Assembly: GCF_016863175.1 (NCBI RefSeq)
Contig: NZ_BOOJ01000070.1
Location: forward strand, 18,084 to 82,083
Length of the DNA stretch: 64,000 bases
Reading direction: 5' to 3'
From: Paraplanobispora siamensis
Lineage (GTDB): Bacteria > Actinomycetota > Actinomycetes > Streptosporangiales > Streptosporangiaceae
Shown: piece after piece, positions 53,089-62,565 of the stretch
Layout: each line of letters opens with the position of its first letter
How positions within the stretch are numbered: position 1 is the stretch's first letter
The notes under the pieces: generated by a model
The model's input: only the letters and a program-made list of their open reading frames with translations
The model's database searches: none
What the model was told of the DNA's origin: nothing
Made by a program: the position numbers and the translations under genes

Positions 53089-54962
53089 GGCCGGAACGTC
53101 CTGGTGAACCTGTCGAAGAACGCCCGGTTCCAGGTGGCGTCGGCGCTCTCCCAGTAGATCGCGTACGGCTTGCCCGAGGCGGTGCGGAACCCGCGGTCCA
53201 GCACGTGCCTGCGCTCGCCGGCCTTGTCGTAGGTGAACTCCCAGTCGGCGGCGGGCCGGCCCAGGTAGGTCAGCGCGGTGATGCGGATACGCCGGTAGCC
53301 GGGCCAGATCTTGGCCTCGTTGCCGCCCCGCTCCACCGTCCCCCAGTGCTTGACCGGGTCCCTCTCGGGGTCCTCCGTCGACTCGATCCACAGGAAACGA
53401 TCCGTGTCCGGATCGCGGAACTCCACCCGGTCGCGATCGGTGAACCGCTTGACGCTCCAGGTCCGCGGCACCGCGACGCTGAAGCCCAGCGGGTCCTCGT
53501 GCAGCCGCCAGCCCCGCGGGACCACCCGGCCGTCCGAGGCGGTGGCCTCGGGGGTCGGCTCGGGGGTCGGCTCCGGAGTGCTGTGCGGGGTCCGCTCGGG
53601 CCCGGTCGTGCTCGACAGGGACGCGGAGACCGTGGGCGGGTTCTCCCCGCCCTCCGTGCCGCGGTTCTGGAGCACGAGCCAGCCGCCCGCGCCGAGCGCG
53701 ATCACGAGCACCGGGACCCCGGCCGCCAGCGCCAGGCGCCTTCCCCGGCGGGAGCCCGGCGGCGGGCCGCCGGGGTGGGTGTCCTCCGGCCGGGCCCGGC
53801 GCCCCTGGTAGGGGGCCTCGCCGGGCCGCGCCGTCCGCACCGGGTACGGCTCGTGGCCGGGGAGCGCGGGGTCGCCGGGGTACGGCTGCTGCCCGAAGAC
53901 CGGTTCCGAGGGCAGGGGCTCCTGCTCGGGACGGGTGGGATGCGCCTGCCGGGGCGCCTGGCCGTACGGGACGGGAGGGGCGGGGTAGACGGGCGGATCG
54001 CCGTACCGGGCCTCCTGCGCCGGCGGGGCGGGATAGGCGGACGGATCGCCGTACAGGGTCTCCTGCGCCGGCGGCGGGGGAGGAGTGGGATGGAACTGCG
54101 GGGGCGGTGGCGCGGAGGCGGGCTTGACGGGCGGCGGCAGGTCGTCGGGGAGCGCCGGCCCGGCGGCGCGGACGAACAGGGCCTCGGCCTCGCCGGCGCC
54201 CATGCGGGCCGACGGGTCGGTGGCCATCAGGCCGAGGACGGCCGCGGCGAGCGGGCCGGTGTGGGTCATCGGGCTGGGCTCGCCCCGCAGAACGGCCATC
54301 ATGGTCGCCGCGGGCGTCGCGCGCTCGAAGGGCGGACGGCCCTCCAGCGCCGCGTACAGCGTCGCGCCCAGCGACCACAGGTCCGACTCCGGCGTGGCGG
54401 GCAGCCCGTGCAGGCGCTCCGGCGGCAGGAACGCCGGGGTGCCGACCATCCCGCCGGTGCGGGTGATCCGGGGCTCCTGCGTCATCGAGGCGATGCCGAA
54501 GTCGGTCAGCACCACCCGGCCGTCATCGGCCAGCAGCACGTTCTCCGGCTTGACGTCGCGGTGCAGGACCCCGGCGGCGTGCGCGGCGCGCAGCGCCCCC
54601 AGCAGGCGCAGCCCGACGGCCGCCACCCGCTCGGGGGGAAGCGGCCCCCGCCGCCGGACGATCTCGCCCAGCGAGCGCGAGCGCACCAGCTGCATGACGA
54701 TCCAGGGCCGGCCGTCCTCCTCGACCACGTCGTGCACGATGATCACAGAAGGGTGGTCGAGCCGCCCGGCGGTCCTGGCCTCCCGGATGGTCCGCCGGTT
54801 CAGATCGGCCCGCGAGGCCTCGTCGACCCCCCGGTAGCGGACCTCCTTGACCGCCACGGTGCGGTCGAGAAGCTCGTCGTGGGCGCGCCAGACGACGCCC
54901 ATCCCGCCCTCGCCGATGGGTTCCAGCAGGTGATACCTGCCCGCGACCCTCCGTTCGGTCAC
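53085..54962 (-). CDS. PknB-type Ser/Thr kinase with PsbP/DUF1795-like external domain
   Basis: GTG 54962 gives 625 residues; a start at 55073 would overlap the upstream gene. The kinase domain (about 7-265) has IGEGGMGVVW, VAVKEV, VLHRDVKPENVLL, LTDFGIAS and GTPAFLPPERL. A Pro/Tyr/Gln-rich linker with YGDPSAYPAPP-type repeats leads to one membrane helix (about 408-430), then a Thr/Pro stalk (STPEPTPEPTPEA) and a folded external domain (about 480-625). That domain begins RGWRLHEDPLGFSVAVPRTW, a pattern like PsbP/DUF1795 lipoprotein domains. The same external domain occurs in the adjacent kinase, indicating tandem duplication. It is translationally coupled to the AraC gene. Confidence 0.9.
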   Translation of the reverse strand: MTERRVAGRYHLLEPIGEGGMGVVWRAHDELLDRTVAVKEVRYRGVDEASRADLNRRTIREARTAGRLDHPSVIIVHDVVEEDGRPWIVMQLVRSRSLGEIVRRRGPLPPERVAAVGLRLLGALRAAHAAGVLHRDVKPENVLLADDGRVVLTDFGIASMTQEPRITRTGGMVGTPAFLPPERLHGLPATPESDLWSLGATLYAALEGRPPFERATPAATMMAVLRGEPSPMTHTGPLAAAVLGLMATDPSARMGAGEAEALFVRAAGPALPDDLPPPVKPASAPPPPQFHPTPPPPPAQETLYGDPSAYPAPPAQEARYGDPPVYPAPPVPYGQAPRQAHPTRPEQEPLPSEPVFGQQPYPGDPALPGHEPYPVRTARPGEAPYQGRRARPEDTHPGGPPPGSRRGRRLALAAGVPVLVIALGAGGWLVLQNRGTEGGENPPTVSASLSSTTGPERTPHSTPEPTPEPTPEATASDGRVVPRGWRLHEDPLGFSVAVPRTWSVKRFTDRDRVEFRDPDTDRFLWIESTEDPERDPVKHWGTVERGGNEAKIWPGYRRIRITALTYLGRPAADWEFTYDKAGERRHVLDRGFRTASGKPYAIYWESADATWNRAFFDRFTRTFRP

Positions 54963-55012
54963 CGTTCTCCACCCCCTCCCCGGCCCAGAATCGTAGCCCT
55001 TCGGGTGGGATT

Positions 55013-57352
55013 TCACTTTTTCGAGGAAAACGTCTCCGTGAATCCCTCGAACAGTTTCAGATTCTGCTCCCACTTGGACGCGTAGGTGTGCCAGTAGATG
55101 GCGTAACCCCGGCCCTTGCCGGTGAGGAACCCCCGGTTGACCACGCGGGCCTTGCCCGACCTCGCCTGCCAGGTGAACTCCCAGTCGGCCGCGTCCGCCA
55201 TGTAGTCCACCCTCTTGATCCCGATCAGCTTGTAGCCGGGGAAGTTGGCGCGGGCCTGGGGTTCGTACTCGTCCCAGTCCTTCTTGGCGTCGGAGCCGGG
55301 GGTGTCGGTGTACTCGATCATGAGGTAGCTGAAGGAGTCGTCCGGCCCGCGGAAGCGGACCTGGGTGCCCTGGCGCCTCTCGACCGTCCAGCCCTTGGGC
55401 AGGCCGACCGAGAAGCCGTTGGGGTCCTTGTGCGTCTTCCAGCCGCTGGGCAGGGCGCCCTTGTCCCCGTCCTCCTTCTTCTTCTTCTCTTTCTCCTTGC
55501 CCTTGTCCTCGGCGGTCTCCGACGGATCGGCGGAGGGGGAGTCGTCCTCCGAGGGCGTGGCGGACTGCGGGGACTCGGATCCCCCGCCGGACGAGGAGCC
55601 GTCGCCGGTCCCGTCCTCGGTGGCCGCCGGGCTCGGGTCCCGCCCGCTCGCGCCGGTCTCACCGCTGTTCATGCCGATCCAGACGCCCAGTGCGCCCACC
55701 AGGAGCAGCGCCCCGATGATGACCGGCAGGGCGCGCCGCATGCCGGAGGGCGACACCAGCGCCGACAGCCGGGTCTGCTCGGCGGGGGTCGCGTCCTCGT
55801 ACGGGACCGCCGGCAGCGGCTCGGGCTCCGGTACGGGAACCGGGACCGGCTCCGGCGCGGACGGGCGCGCTGAGGGGGCGGGCGTGGAGGGCGCGGGCGG
55901 GCGTACGGGGGCCGCGGGCGGGGGCGTGGAGGACGCCGACGGGCGCGCGGAGGGCATCGGCGGCGTCGGGTCGGCGGCCTCGGCGGCCAGGCCCTTGACG
56001 TACTGCCTGGTGGAGGAGGCGGGGGCGGCCTCGCCGGAGGCCTCCTCCGCGGAGGCGGGCGCCTCCTCCGGCGCAGCCTTCCCGGACGGGGTCTTCCCGG
56101 CCGGGGCCTTCTCCGCGGGCGCCTCGGCGGACGGCGGCCGCTCGGCGGGGGACTCCATGGCCCGGGACTCCATGGCCCGGGACTCCATGGCCGGGGACTC
56201 CGCGGCGGAGGCCTCGGGCGGGGCGGGCGGCCTGGCGACGTGCCCGGTCTGCGGGATCGCGGCGGCGGCGCCCGCGGCCTTGGCGGCGTCCTTCGGCTGG
56301 GACGCCGGCTCGGCGGGGGCGGACCTGTCACCCGCGGGGGCGGCCGGCGTCTGCTTGCCCGCCGGGCTCTCCTTGCCCGCGGGCGCCTTCCCGCCGGGCG
56401 CGGCGCCGTACGGCTTGCGCCGCTCGGGCCCGCCCTCAGACGGGGTGGAGGAGGGCCGCTCAGCGGGAGGGGAGGGCAGCTTGCGGGTGGTCGCGATGGG
56501 AGGCACCGCCCACGGCTGGGTGGAGGAGTGCCCCTCGACCACCCGGCGCAGCATCGCCGAGGCCTCGGAGTAGGTGAGCCGCTGGATGGGCTCCTTGCGC
56601 AGCAGCCCCTCCAGCACCGGCAGCAGCGGCCCCGCGTTGTGCGCGGGGTCCGGCGGGTCGGTCATGACCGAGTGCATGGTGGGCAGCGGCAGCTTGCGGT
56701 CGTGCGGGGAACGCCCCTCCACCGCCGCGTACAGCGTCGCGCCCAGCGACCACAGGTCCGACTCCCGGCGGGCGGGCAGGCCGCGCAGCCGTTCCGGCGC
56801 GATGAAGGCGGGGGTGCCCGCCACGCCGGTCATGGTCAGCGTGCTCTCCGAGTCCAGGGTGGCGATGCCGAAGTCGGTGAGCACCACCCTGCCGTTGTGG
56901 GCGAGCAGGACGTTCTCCGGCTTGACGTCGCGGTGCAGCACGCCGGCGTCGTGCGCGTTGCGCAGCGCCTCCAGCAGGGCCAGCCCGATCTCGGCCACCC
57001 GCCGGGGCGGCAGCGGCCCGTCCTCGCGCAGCACCTGTCCCAGCGAGCGGGACGGCACCAGCTGCATGACGATCCAGGGCTGCTCGTTCTCCTCGATCAC
57101 GTCGTAGACGATCACGACGTTCGGGTGGGTGAGCCGTGCCGCGGCGCGGGCCTCGCGCATCATGCGCCGGTTGAGGGTCTGGATGTCCTCACCCAGGGCG
57201 GCGGAGTAGCGGACCTCCTTGATGGCGACCGTACGGTCGAGAAGCTCGTCGTGAGCCTTCCAAACCGTGCCCATCCCACCCCGCCCGATGGGTTCCAGGA
57301 GGTGGTAGCGGCCTGCGACACGTCGCCCCTCCTGGGGTCCGTCAGACTGCAT
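55013..57352 (-). CDS. PknB-type Ser/Thr kinase, paralogue with PsbP/DUF1795-like external domain
   Basis: ATG 57352 gives 779 residues; GTG 57355 is equally possible. The kinase domain (about 10-268) has IGRGGMGTVW, VAIKEV, VLHRDVKPENVLL, LTDFGIAT and GTPAFIAPERLRG. A very long Ala/Pro/Ser/Glu linker (about 280-535) includes three MESRA-type units encoded by a 15-bp repeat at 56151-56195. One membrane helix (about 539-559), an acidic/Ser stalk, a Lys/Glu run, and the external domain (about 635-779; SGWKTHKDPNGFSVGLPKGW) follow. It shares kinase and external domains with the downstream kinase, so the pair arose by duplication. It is first in the minus-strand run kinase-kinase-araC-azlC-azlD. 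Confidence 0.92.
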   Translation of the reverse strand: MQSDGPQEGRRVAGRYHLLEPIGRGGMGTVWKAHDELLDRTVAIKEVRYSAALGEDIQTLNRRMMREARAAARLTHPNVVIVYDVIEENEQPWIVMQLVPSRSLGQVLREDGPLPPRRVAEIGLALLEALRNAHDAGVLHRDVKPENVLLAHNGRVVLTDFGIATLDSESTLTMTGVAGTPAFIAPERLRGLPARRESDLWSLGATLYAAVEGRSPHDRKLPLPTMHSVMTDPPDPAHNAGPLLPVLEGLLRKEPIQRLTYSEASAMLRRVVEGHSSTQPWAVPPIATTRKLPSPPAERPSSTPSEGGPERRKPYGAAPGGKAPAGKESPAGKQTPAAPAGDRSAPAEPASQPKDAAKAAGAAAAIPQTGHVARPPAPPEASAAESPAMESRAMESRAMESPAERPPSAEAPAEKAPAGKTPSGKAAPEEAPASAEEASGEAAPASSTRQYVKGLAAEAADPTPPMPSARPSASSTPPPAAPVRPPAPSTPAPSARPSAPEPVPVPVPEPEPLPAVPYEDATPAEQTRLSALVSPSGMRRALPVIIGALLLVGALGVWIGMNSGETGASGRDPSPAATEDGTGDGSSSGGGSESPQSATPSEDDSPSADPSETAEDKGKEKEKKKKEDGDKGALPSGWKTHKDPNGFSVGLPKGWTVERRQGTQVRFRGPDDSFSYLMIEYTDTPGSDAKKDWDEYEPQARANFPGYKLIGIKRVDYMADAADWEFTWQARSGKARVVNRGFLTGKGRGYAIYWHTYASKWEQNLKLFEGFTETFSSKK

Positions 57353-57525
57353 CACCAGCTTCAAACCTCCCTCACAGTGAAGGAGATCCTCCCATAAACA
57401 TGGATCCGCCCGGACCCGTCACGCGGTTACGGTGCCGTGCCCGGAGGGAAAGACCGGCTTGCGTGACCAGCGTCCGATATTTGAGACGGATGTCCGCCAG
57501 ATGGCGCCCGCGGAGGTGATGGCCT

Positions 57526-57588
57526 ATGGTGGACCGCATGGATCGTTATTTCGCGTTTACCGAGCCGGCTCCGGAGGGCCGGTCGTGA
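57526..57588 (+). CDS. Aromatic-codon leader peptide (attenuator)
   Basis: GGAGGTG (57512-57518), 9 nt, then ATG 57526 opens a 20-codon peptide ending TGA 57586-57588. Codons 8-11 are Tyr-Phe-Ala-Phe (TAT TTC GCG TTT, 57547-57558), using rare AT-rich codons. It is followed by a complementary 12-bp pair (57563-57574 with 57609-57620) and then by a strong terminator, upstream of a gene with a chorismate mutase domain. This is the layout of Phe/Tyr transcription attenuation. The gap 57353-57511 before it shows no other clear element. Confidence 0.7.
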   Translation: MVDRMDRYFAFTEPAPEGRS

Positions 57589-57621
57589 CGACGTGACCTA
57601 GCGACCATCCGGAGCCGGCTG

Positions 57622-57650
57622 AGGCAGAGACACCCCGTCTCTGCCTTTTT
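57622..57650 (+). terminator. Attenuator terminator before the chorismate mutase fusion gene
   Basis: AGGCAGAGAC (57622-57631) pairs perfectly with GTCTCTGCCT (57637-57646) around an ACCCC loop, followed by a T-run and GTTTCTT. It is the only classical T-tailed terminator I see in the window and lies 59 bp before the next start. Confidence 0.88.
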
Positions 57651-57708
57651 GTTTCTTACGATTTCGCCGGTTCGCGGGACACGCGCCGGCTGATTATGGG
57701 GAGCCGAG

Positions 57709-58632
57709 ATGTCGTTGACCGCACGCGCCGAGCGCGGAGCCGTACAGCTGGGGACGCTGGAGGTGGGCGGCGGCGCGGCCGTGGTGATCGGCGGTGCGGG
57801 CGCCGACGCCCGCTGGACCAGCCTGCGCGGGCGCCGGGTGCGTGCGGCCGAGGCCGTGGCCGCGATCCGGGCGGAGTGGGCCGGGCCGGTCCTGGTGGAG
57901 CCGTCCTCCGCGGGAGACCTGCCGCGGATCGCCGCCGGGGCCGACGGCGTGGTGGTCGGGGAGACCTGGACGCGTGACCCCCGGCTGGTCGGGGAGGTCG
58001 CCCGGCTGGGCCTCCCGGTGATCGTCCGGCGCGGCCCGGCCGCGACCCTGCAGGAGTGGCTCGCCGTCGCCGATCTCTGCTCCGCCGAGGGCAACGACCG
58101 GGTGGTGCTCTGCGAGGGCGCGCAGGGTTCGCCAGAGAGGCCCGTGGTCCTCGACCTGCCCCTGCTGCGCGCGGCCCGGGAGAGGTCCGGGCGCCCGGTC
58201 CTGGCCTGGCCGGGCGGCGACCCCGCGCTGGCCGCGGCCGCGGTCGCCGCCGGGGCCGACGGGCTGCTCCTGGCCCCGGACTCCACGCCGGAGACCGTCG
58301 CCGCGGCCCGGGACGCGGTGACGATCGTGGGCGCGGTCACCCGCAGGGAGGACCCCGGCACCGTGCTCGCCGCGCGCGCCGCCATCGACCGCGTGGACGC
58401 CGCCCTGGCCGTCCTGCTGGAGCGCCGCGCCGAGCTGGCCGGGACCATCCAGCGCCTCAAGCCCGTGGGCGGGTTCGCCGGCCGGGACATGGACCGCGAG
58501 CGCCGCCTGGTCGCGGAGATGGCCCGCCGCGCCCCGGCGCTGGGCGAGGAGCGGCTGGCGCCCATCATGAACGCCGTCATCGAGGCGGGGCTGCGGCTGG
58601 CCGAGGAACGCCGGGCGACGCGCCGGGACTGA
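57709..58632 (+). CDS. Degenerate DAHP-synthase-like domain fused to AroQ chorismate mutase
   Basis: The 307-residue protein has two parts. Residues about 20-215 align by eye with type I-beta DAHP synthases: PVIVRRGPAATLQEWLAVAD and SAEGNDRVVLCEGAQG match the family's KPVLLKRG-, TIEEWL-, AEGN- and LCERG-type blocks. However, the active site looks lost: no KPRTSP, no metal-binding Cys, Gly-Ala-Gln-Gly where the family has Arg-Gly-Ile-Arg, and no DPSH or EVHPDP. Residues about 218-300 are a complete AroQ chorismate mutase with Arg223, Arg240, Lys251, Asp260, Arg263 and Glu264 at catalytic spacing. So it should convert chorismate to prephenate, while the first domain is probably structural or regulatory. 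An aromatic-codon leader precedes it. Confidence 0.85.
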   Translation: MSLTARAERGAVQLGTLEVGGGAAVVIGGAGADARWTSLRGRRVRAAEAVAAIRAEWAGPVLVEPSSAGDLPRIAAGADGVVVGETWTRDPRLVGEVARLGLPVIVRRGPAATLQEWLAVADLCSAEGNDRVVLCEGAQGSPERPVVLDLPLLRAARERSGRPVLAWPGGDPALAAAAVAAGADGLLLAPDSTPETVAAARDAVTIVGAVTRREDPGTVLAARAAIDRVDAALAVLLERRAELAGTIQRLKPVGGFAGRDMDRERRLVAEMARRAPALGEERLAPIMNAVIEAGLRLAEERRATRRD

Positions 58633-58797
58633 CGCCCCGCGGACGCCGGGCGACGCGCCGGAGCGGACGTCTCGGAAACGCCCGGACCGGCCGCGACGGG
58701 ACCATCCGGAGAATGCGCGGCGGCACCAGCCCCGGAGTCCGGCAAACGCGCGTAAGCTTCCCTCGCCGACGCGTGACAAGGGGGAGGACGAGGCCGG

Positions 58798-61700
58798 ATG
58801 TCAGACTCGTTTGTGCATCTTCACGTTCACACGGAGTACTCCATGCTCGATGGAGCCGCCCGTTTGAAGCAGATGTTCAAGCAGGTCGGAGACCTGGGCA
58901 TGCCCGCCATCGCGATCACCGACCACGGCAACATGCACGGTGCCTACGACTTCTACAAGCAGGCCACCGGCGCCGGCATCAAGCCGATCATCGGCATCGA
59001 GGCCTACGTCGCGCCCGCCTCCCGCCACCAGAAGAAGCCGGTGCTGTGGGGTGAGCCGCACCAGAAGAAGGACGACGTTTCGGCGGGTGGCTACTACACC
59101 CACATGACGATCTGGGCGCGCAACGAGCGCGGGCTGAAGAACCTGATGAAGCTCAGCTCCCGCGCCTACACCGAGGGCTTCGTGCGCAAGTGGGCCCGGA
59201 TGGACGCCGAGATCCTCGCCGAGCACTCCGAGGGCCTGATGGCCACCACCGGCTGCCCCTCGGGCGAGGTGCAGACCCGCCTGCGCCTGGGGCAGTACGA
59301 CGAGGCCCTGGCCGCCGCGGCGAAGTTCCAGGAGATCTTCGGCAAGGACAACTACTACCTGGAGATCATGGACCACGGCCTCGACATCGAGCGCCGGGTC
59401 CGCGACGGGCTGACCAGGATCTCCAAGGACCTGGGCATCCCCCCGCTGGTCACCAACGACTCCCACTACACCTACGAGTCGGACGCCACCTCCCACGACG
59501 CGTTGCTGTGCATCCAGACCGGCAAGCAGCTGTCCGACCCCGACCGCTTCCGCTTCGACGGCTCCGGCTACTACATCAAGACCGCCGACGAGATGCGCGC
59601 GATCGACTCCTCGGACCTGTGGGCCGAGGGCTGCCGCAACACCCTCCTGGTCGCCGAGAAGGTCGAGCCGGAGGGCATGTTCAAGTTCAAGAACCTGATG
59701 CCGACCTTCCCGATCCCCGAGGGGATGACCGAGGAAGAATACTTCCGCCAGCAGGTCTGGGAGGGCATGGCGCGCCGCTTCCCCGGCGGCGTCGACGAGG
59801 AGCACCGGGCCTGGGCCGAGAAGGAGCTCGGCGTCATCATCCAGATGGGCTTCCCGTCCTACTTCCTCGTGGTCGCCGACTTCATCATGTGGGCCAAGCG
59901 CAACGGCATCCGGGTGGGCCCGGGCCGAGGCTCGGCGGCCGGCTCGCTGGTGGCCTACGCGCTGGGCATCACCGACCTCGACCCGATCCCGCACGGCCTG
60001 ATCTTCGAGCGGTTCCTCAACCCCGAGCGCGTCTCCATGCCCGACGTCGACATCGACTTCGACGAGCGCCGGCGCGGTGACGTGATCCGCTACGTGACCG
60101 AGAAGTGGGGCGCCGACAAGGTCGCCATGATCGCCACCTTCGGCACCATCAAGGCGAAGGCTGCCATCAAGGACGCCGGTCGCGTCCTCGGTCACCCCTA
60201 CGCCCTGGGCGACAAGGTCTCCAAGGCGTTCCCGCCCGCGGTGATGGGCAAGGACATCCCGCTGGCGGGCATCTTCGACAAGGAGCACCCGCGCTACAAC
60301 GAGGCGGGCGAGCTGCGCCGGCTGTACGAGGAGGACGTCGACGTCAAGGCGACGATCGACCTCGGCAGGGGCCTGGAGGGCCTGATCCGGCAGACCGGCG
60401 TGCACGCCGCCGGCGTCATCATGTCGTCGGAGGTGCTGACCGACTACATCCCGATCATGCGCCGCGACTCCGACGGCGCGATCATCACGCAGTTCGACTA
60501 TCCGACCTGCGAGACGCTCGGCCTGCTGAAGATGGACTTCCTGGGCCTGCGCAACCTCACCATCATCGACGACTGCCTCAAGGCCATCGAGGCCAACACC
60601 GGCAACAAGATCGAACTGCTCGACCTGCCGCTGGACGACGTCAAGACGTACGAGCTGCTGGCCCGCGGCGACACGCTCGGCATCTTCCAGCTGGACGGCG
60701 GCGGCATGCGCTCGCTGCTGCGCCTGATGCGCCCCGACAACTTCGAGGACATCTCCGCGGCGCTCGCGCTCTACCGCCCCGGTCCGATGGGAGCCAACTC
60801 CCACACCAACTACGCGATGCGCAAGAACGGCCAGCAGGAGATCACCCCGATCCATCCCGAGCTGGAGGAGCCGCTCAAGGAGATCCTCGACACGACCTAC
60901 GGCCTGATCGTCTATCAGGAGCAGGTCATGGCCATCGCGCAGAAGGTCGCCAACTACTCCCTGGGCGGCGCCGACCTGCTGCGCCGCGCGATGGGCAAGA
61001 AGAAGAAGGCCGAGCTCGACAAGCAGTTCGAGACCTTCGAGCAGGGCATGAAGGACAACGGCTTCTCCGCCGCCGCCATCAAGGCCCTGTGGGACATCCT
61101 GCTGCCCTTCTCCGACTACGCCTTCAACAAGGCCCACACCGCCGGATACGGCCTGGTCTCCTACTGGACCGCCTACCTCAAGGCCAACTACCCGGCCGAG
61201 TACATGGCGGGGCTGCTCACCTCGGTCAAGGACGACAAGGACAAGTCGGCGCTCTACCTCAACGAGTGCCGCCGCATGGGCATCAAGGTCCTCCCGCCGG
61301 ACGTCAACGACTCCGACTTCGACTTCACCCCGCGCGGCAGCGACGTGCGATTCGGCCTGTCGGCCATCCGCAACGTCGGCGGCAACGTCGTCGACGGGAT
61401 CATCTCCGCGCGCAAGGAGAAGGGGCGCTTCACCGACTTCAAGGACTTCCTGCGCAAGGTCCCCGCGGTCGTCTGCAACAAGCGCGTCATCGAGTCGCTG
61501 ATCAAGGCCGGCGCCTTCGACTCCTTCGGCCACGTCCGCAAGGGCTTGGTGCTGATCCATGAGCAGGCCGTCGACGCGATCATCGACATCAAGAAGAACG
61601 AGGCGATCGGGCAGGACTCCCTGTTCGGCGCCGTCGACGGCGCCGAGGACCAGACCTTCGACGTGCAGATCCCGCCGGGGGAGTGGGACAAGACCACCCT

Positions 61701-62319
61701 GCTGGCGTTCGAGCGGGAGATGCTCGGCCTGTACGTCTCCGACCACCCGCTCTTCGGCGTCGAGCACATCCTCGCCGCGGGCGCCGACTGCTCGGTGGCC
61801 GCCCTGCAGGACGAGAGCCGTCCCGACGGCCAGATCGTCACCGTCGGCGGCATCCTGAGCGGCGTCCAGCGCAAGGTCACCAAGAAGGGTGACACGTGGG
61901 TCCTCACCCAGCTGGAGGACCTGGAGGGCGCCATCGAGGTGATGGTCTTCCCCTCGGCCTACCAGCTGTGCTCGACGATCCTGGCCGAGGACGCGATCGT
62001 CTTCGTCAAGGGCCGCCTGGACAAGCGCGAGGACGTCGGAAAGATCATCGCCATGGAGGTGACGGCCCCCGATCTGACCACCGAGGCGGGCGGCCCCCTC
62101 CTGGTCAGCGTCCCGCTGGCCCGGTGCACCCCTCCGGTGGTCGGCCGCCTCAAGGAGGTCCTGACCACCCACCCGGGCACCACCGAGGTCCACCTCCAGG
62201 TCCACAACGGCCCGAAGACCACGGTCATGCGCCTCGACGACCGCCTCCGGGTCTCCCCGTCCCCGGCCCTGATGGGCGACCTCAAACAACTCCTCGGCCC
62301 CGCCTGCCTGGGCGCCTGA
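58798..62319 (+). CDS. dnaE: DNA polymerase III alpha subunit
   Basis: The 1173-residue C-family polymerase starts at ATG 58798 with GGGGGAGGACGAGG upstream. Domains in order: PHP (about 1-280; [25 protein letters not shown]), polymerase core with palm [18 protein letters not shown] and catalytic [12 protein letters not shown], fingers ([28 protein letters not shown]), the tandem helix-hairpin-helix region ([20 protein letters not shown] onward), and an OB domain (about 1010-1100; [18 protein letters not shown]). The C-terminal tail is short. This is the main replicative DnaE1 type rather than the ImuC/DnaE2 type, judged by length and the intact PHP residues. The 165-bp gap upstream holds nothing else I recognise. 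Confidence 0.97.
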   Translation: MSDSFVHLHVHTEYSMLDGAARLKQMFKQVGDLGMPAIAITDHGNMHGAYDFYKQATGAGIKPIIGIEAYVAPASRHQKKPVLWGEPHQKKDDVSAGGYYTHMTIWARNERGLKNLMKLSSRAYTEGFVRKWARMDAEILAEHSEGLMATTGCPSGEVQTRLRLGQYDEALAAAAKFQEIFGKDNYYLEIMDHGLDIERRVRDGLTRISKDLGIPPLVTNDSHYTYESDATSHDALLCIQTGKQLSDPDRFRFDGSGYYIKTADEMRAIDSSDLWAEGCRNTLLVAEKVEPEGMFKFKNLMPTFPIPEGMTEEEYFRQQVWEGMARRFPGGVDEEHRAWAEKELGVIIQMGFPSYFLVVADFIMWAKRNGIRVGPGRGSAAGSLVAYALGITDLDPIPHGLIFERFLNPERVSMPDVDIDFDERRRGDVIRYVTEKWGADKVAMIATFGTIKAKAAIKDAGRVLGHPYALGDKVSKAFPPAVMGKDIPLAGIFDKEHPRYNEAGELRRLYEEDVDVKATIDLGRGLEGLIRQTGVHAAGVIMSSEVLTDYIPIMRRDSDGAIITQFDYPTCETLGLLKMDFLGLRNLTIIDDCLKAIEANTGNKIELLDLPLDDVKTYELLARGDTLGIFQLDGGGMRSLLRLMRPDNFEDISAALALYRPGPMGANSHTNYAMRKNGQQEITPIHPELEEPLKEILDTTYGLIVYQEQVMAIAQKVANYSLGGADLLRRAMGKKKKAELDKQFETFEQGMKDNGFSAAAIKALWDILLPFSDYAFNKAHTAGYGLVSYWTAYLKANYPAEYMAGLLTSVKDDKDKSALYLNECRRMGIKVLPPDVNDSDFDFTPRGSDVRFGLSAIRNVGGNVVDGIISARKEKGRFTDFKDFLRKVPAVVCNKRVIESLIKAGAFDSFGHVRKGLVLIHEQAVDAIIDIKKNEAIGQDSLFGAVDGAEDQTFDVQIPPGEWDKTTLLAFEREMLGLYVSDHPLFGVEHILAAGADCSVAALQDESRPDGQIVTVGGILSGVQRKVTKKGDTWVLTQLEDLEGAIEVMVFPSAYQLCSTILAEDAIVFVKGRLDKREDVGKIIAMEVTAPDLTTEAGGPLLVSVPLARCTPPVVGRLKEVLTTHPGTTEVHLQVHNGPKTTVMRLDDRLRVSPSPALMGDLKQLLGPACLGA

Positions 62320-62447
62320 GGCCGGCGCCGGCGCCGGTACGGCGAGAGGCCGGCGCAGGTTCGCGCTGAGAGCCGGCGCCGGTGCGGTGAGACGCTGGAC
62401 GGCGGTGTTCGGCGCCGTTCTGTACGGCGCGCAGGCGGGGGTGGGCA

Positions 62448-62509
62448 GTGCCCCGCGGAGTGGTTGGGGGTGATCTCCGATGTCCGCGCGCCGCTGCCGA
62501 TCACGGCGG
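62448..62509. repeat. Imperfect direct repeat, left copy
   Basis: From GTGCCCCGCGGAGTGGT to TCACGGCGG this segment matches 63821-63889 with about 7 substitutions and a 7-bp gap. It contains an internal dyad: GATCTCCG (62472-62479) with CGGAGATC (62507-62514). The two copies flank the glyoxalase-type gene. The gap 62320-62447 is GC-rich with GCCGGCGCCGG simple repeats and nothing else. Confidence 0.75.
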
Positions 62510-62565
62510 AGATCCGGCGCTCGTTGACGGGAACCGCCAAGCGTGGAGCTCACTCGAACGCGGGC

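Noticed and set aside
45050..57352. A biosynthetic gene cluster around the MMPL exporter and kinases
   Set aside because: There are no synthase, synthetase, tailoring or precursor genes; the region contains only signalling and transport functions.
58801..62553. A 1250-codon frame antisense to dnaE
   Set aside because: It mirrors the codon periodicity of dnaE, has no ribosome site, and its translation is a low-complexity Val/Gly/Leu/Asp mix typical of antisense frames in very GC-rich genes.
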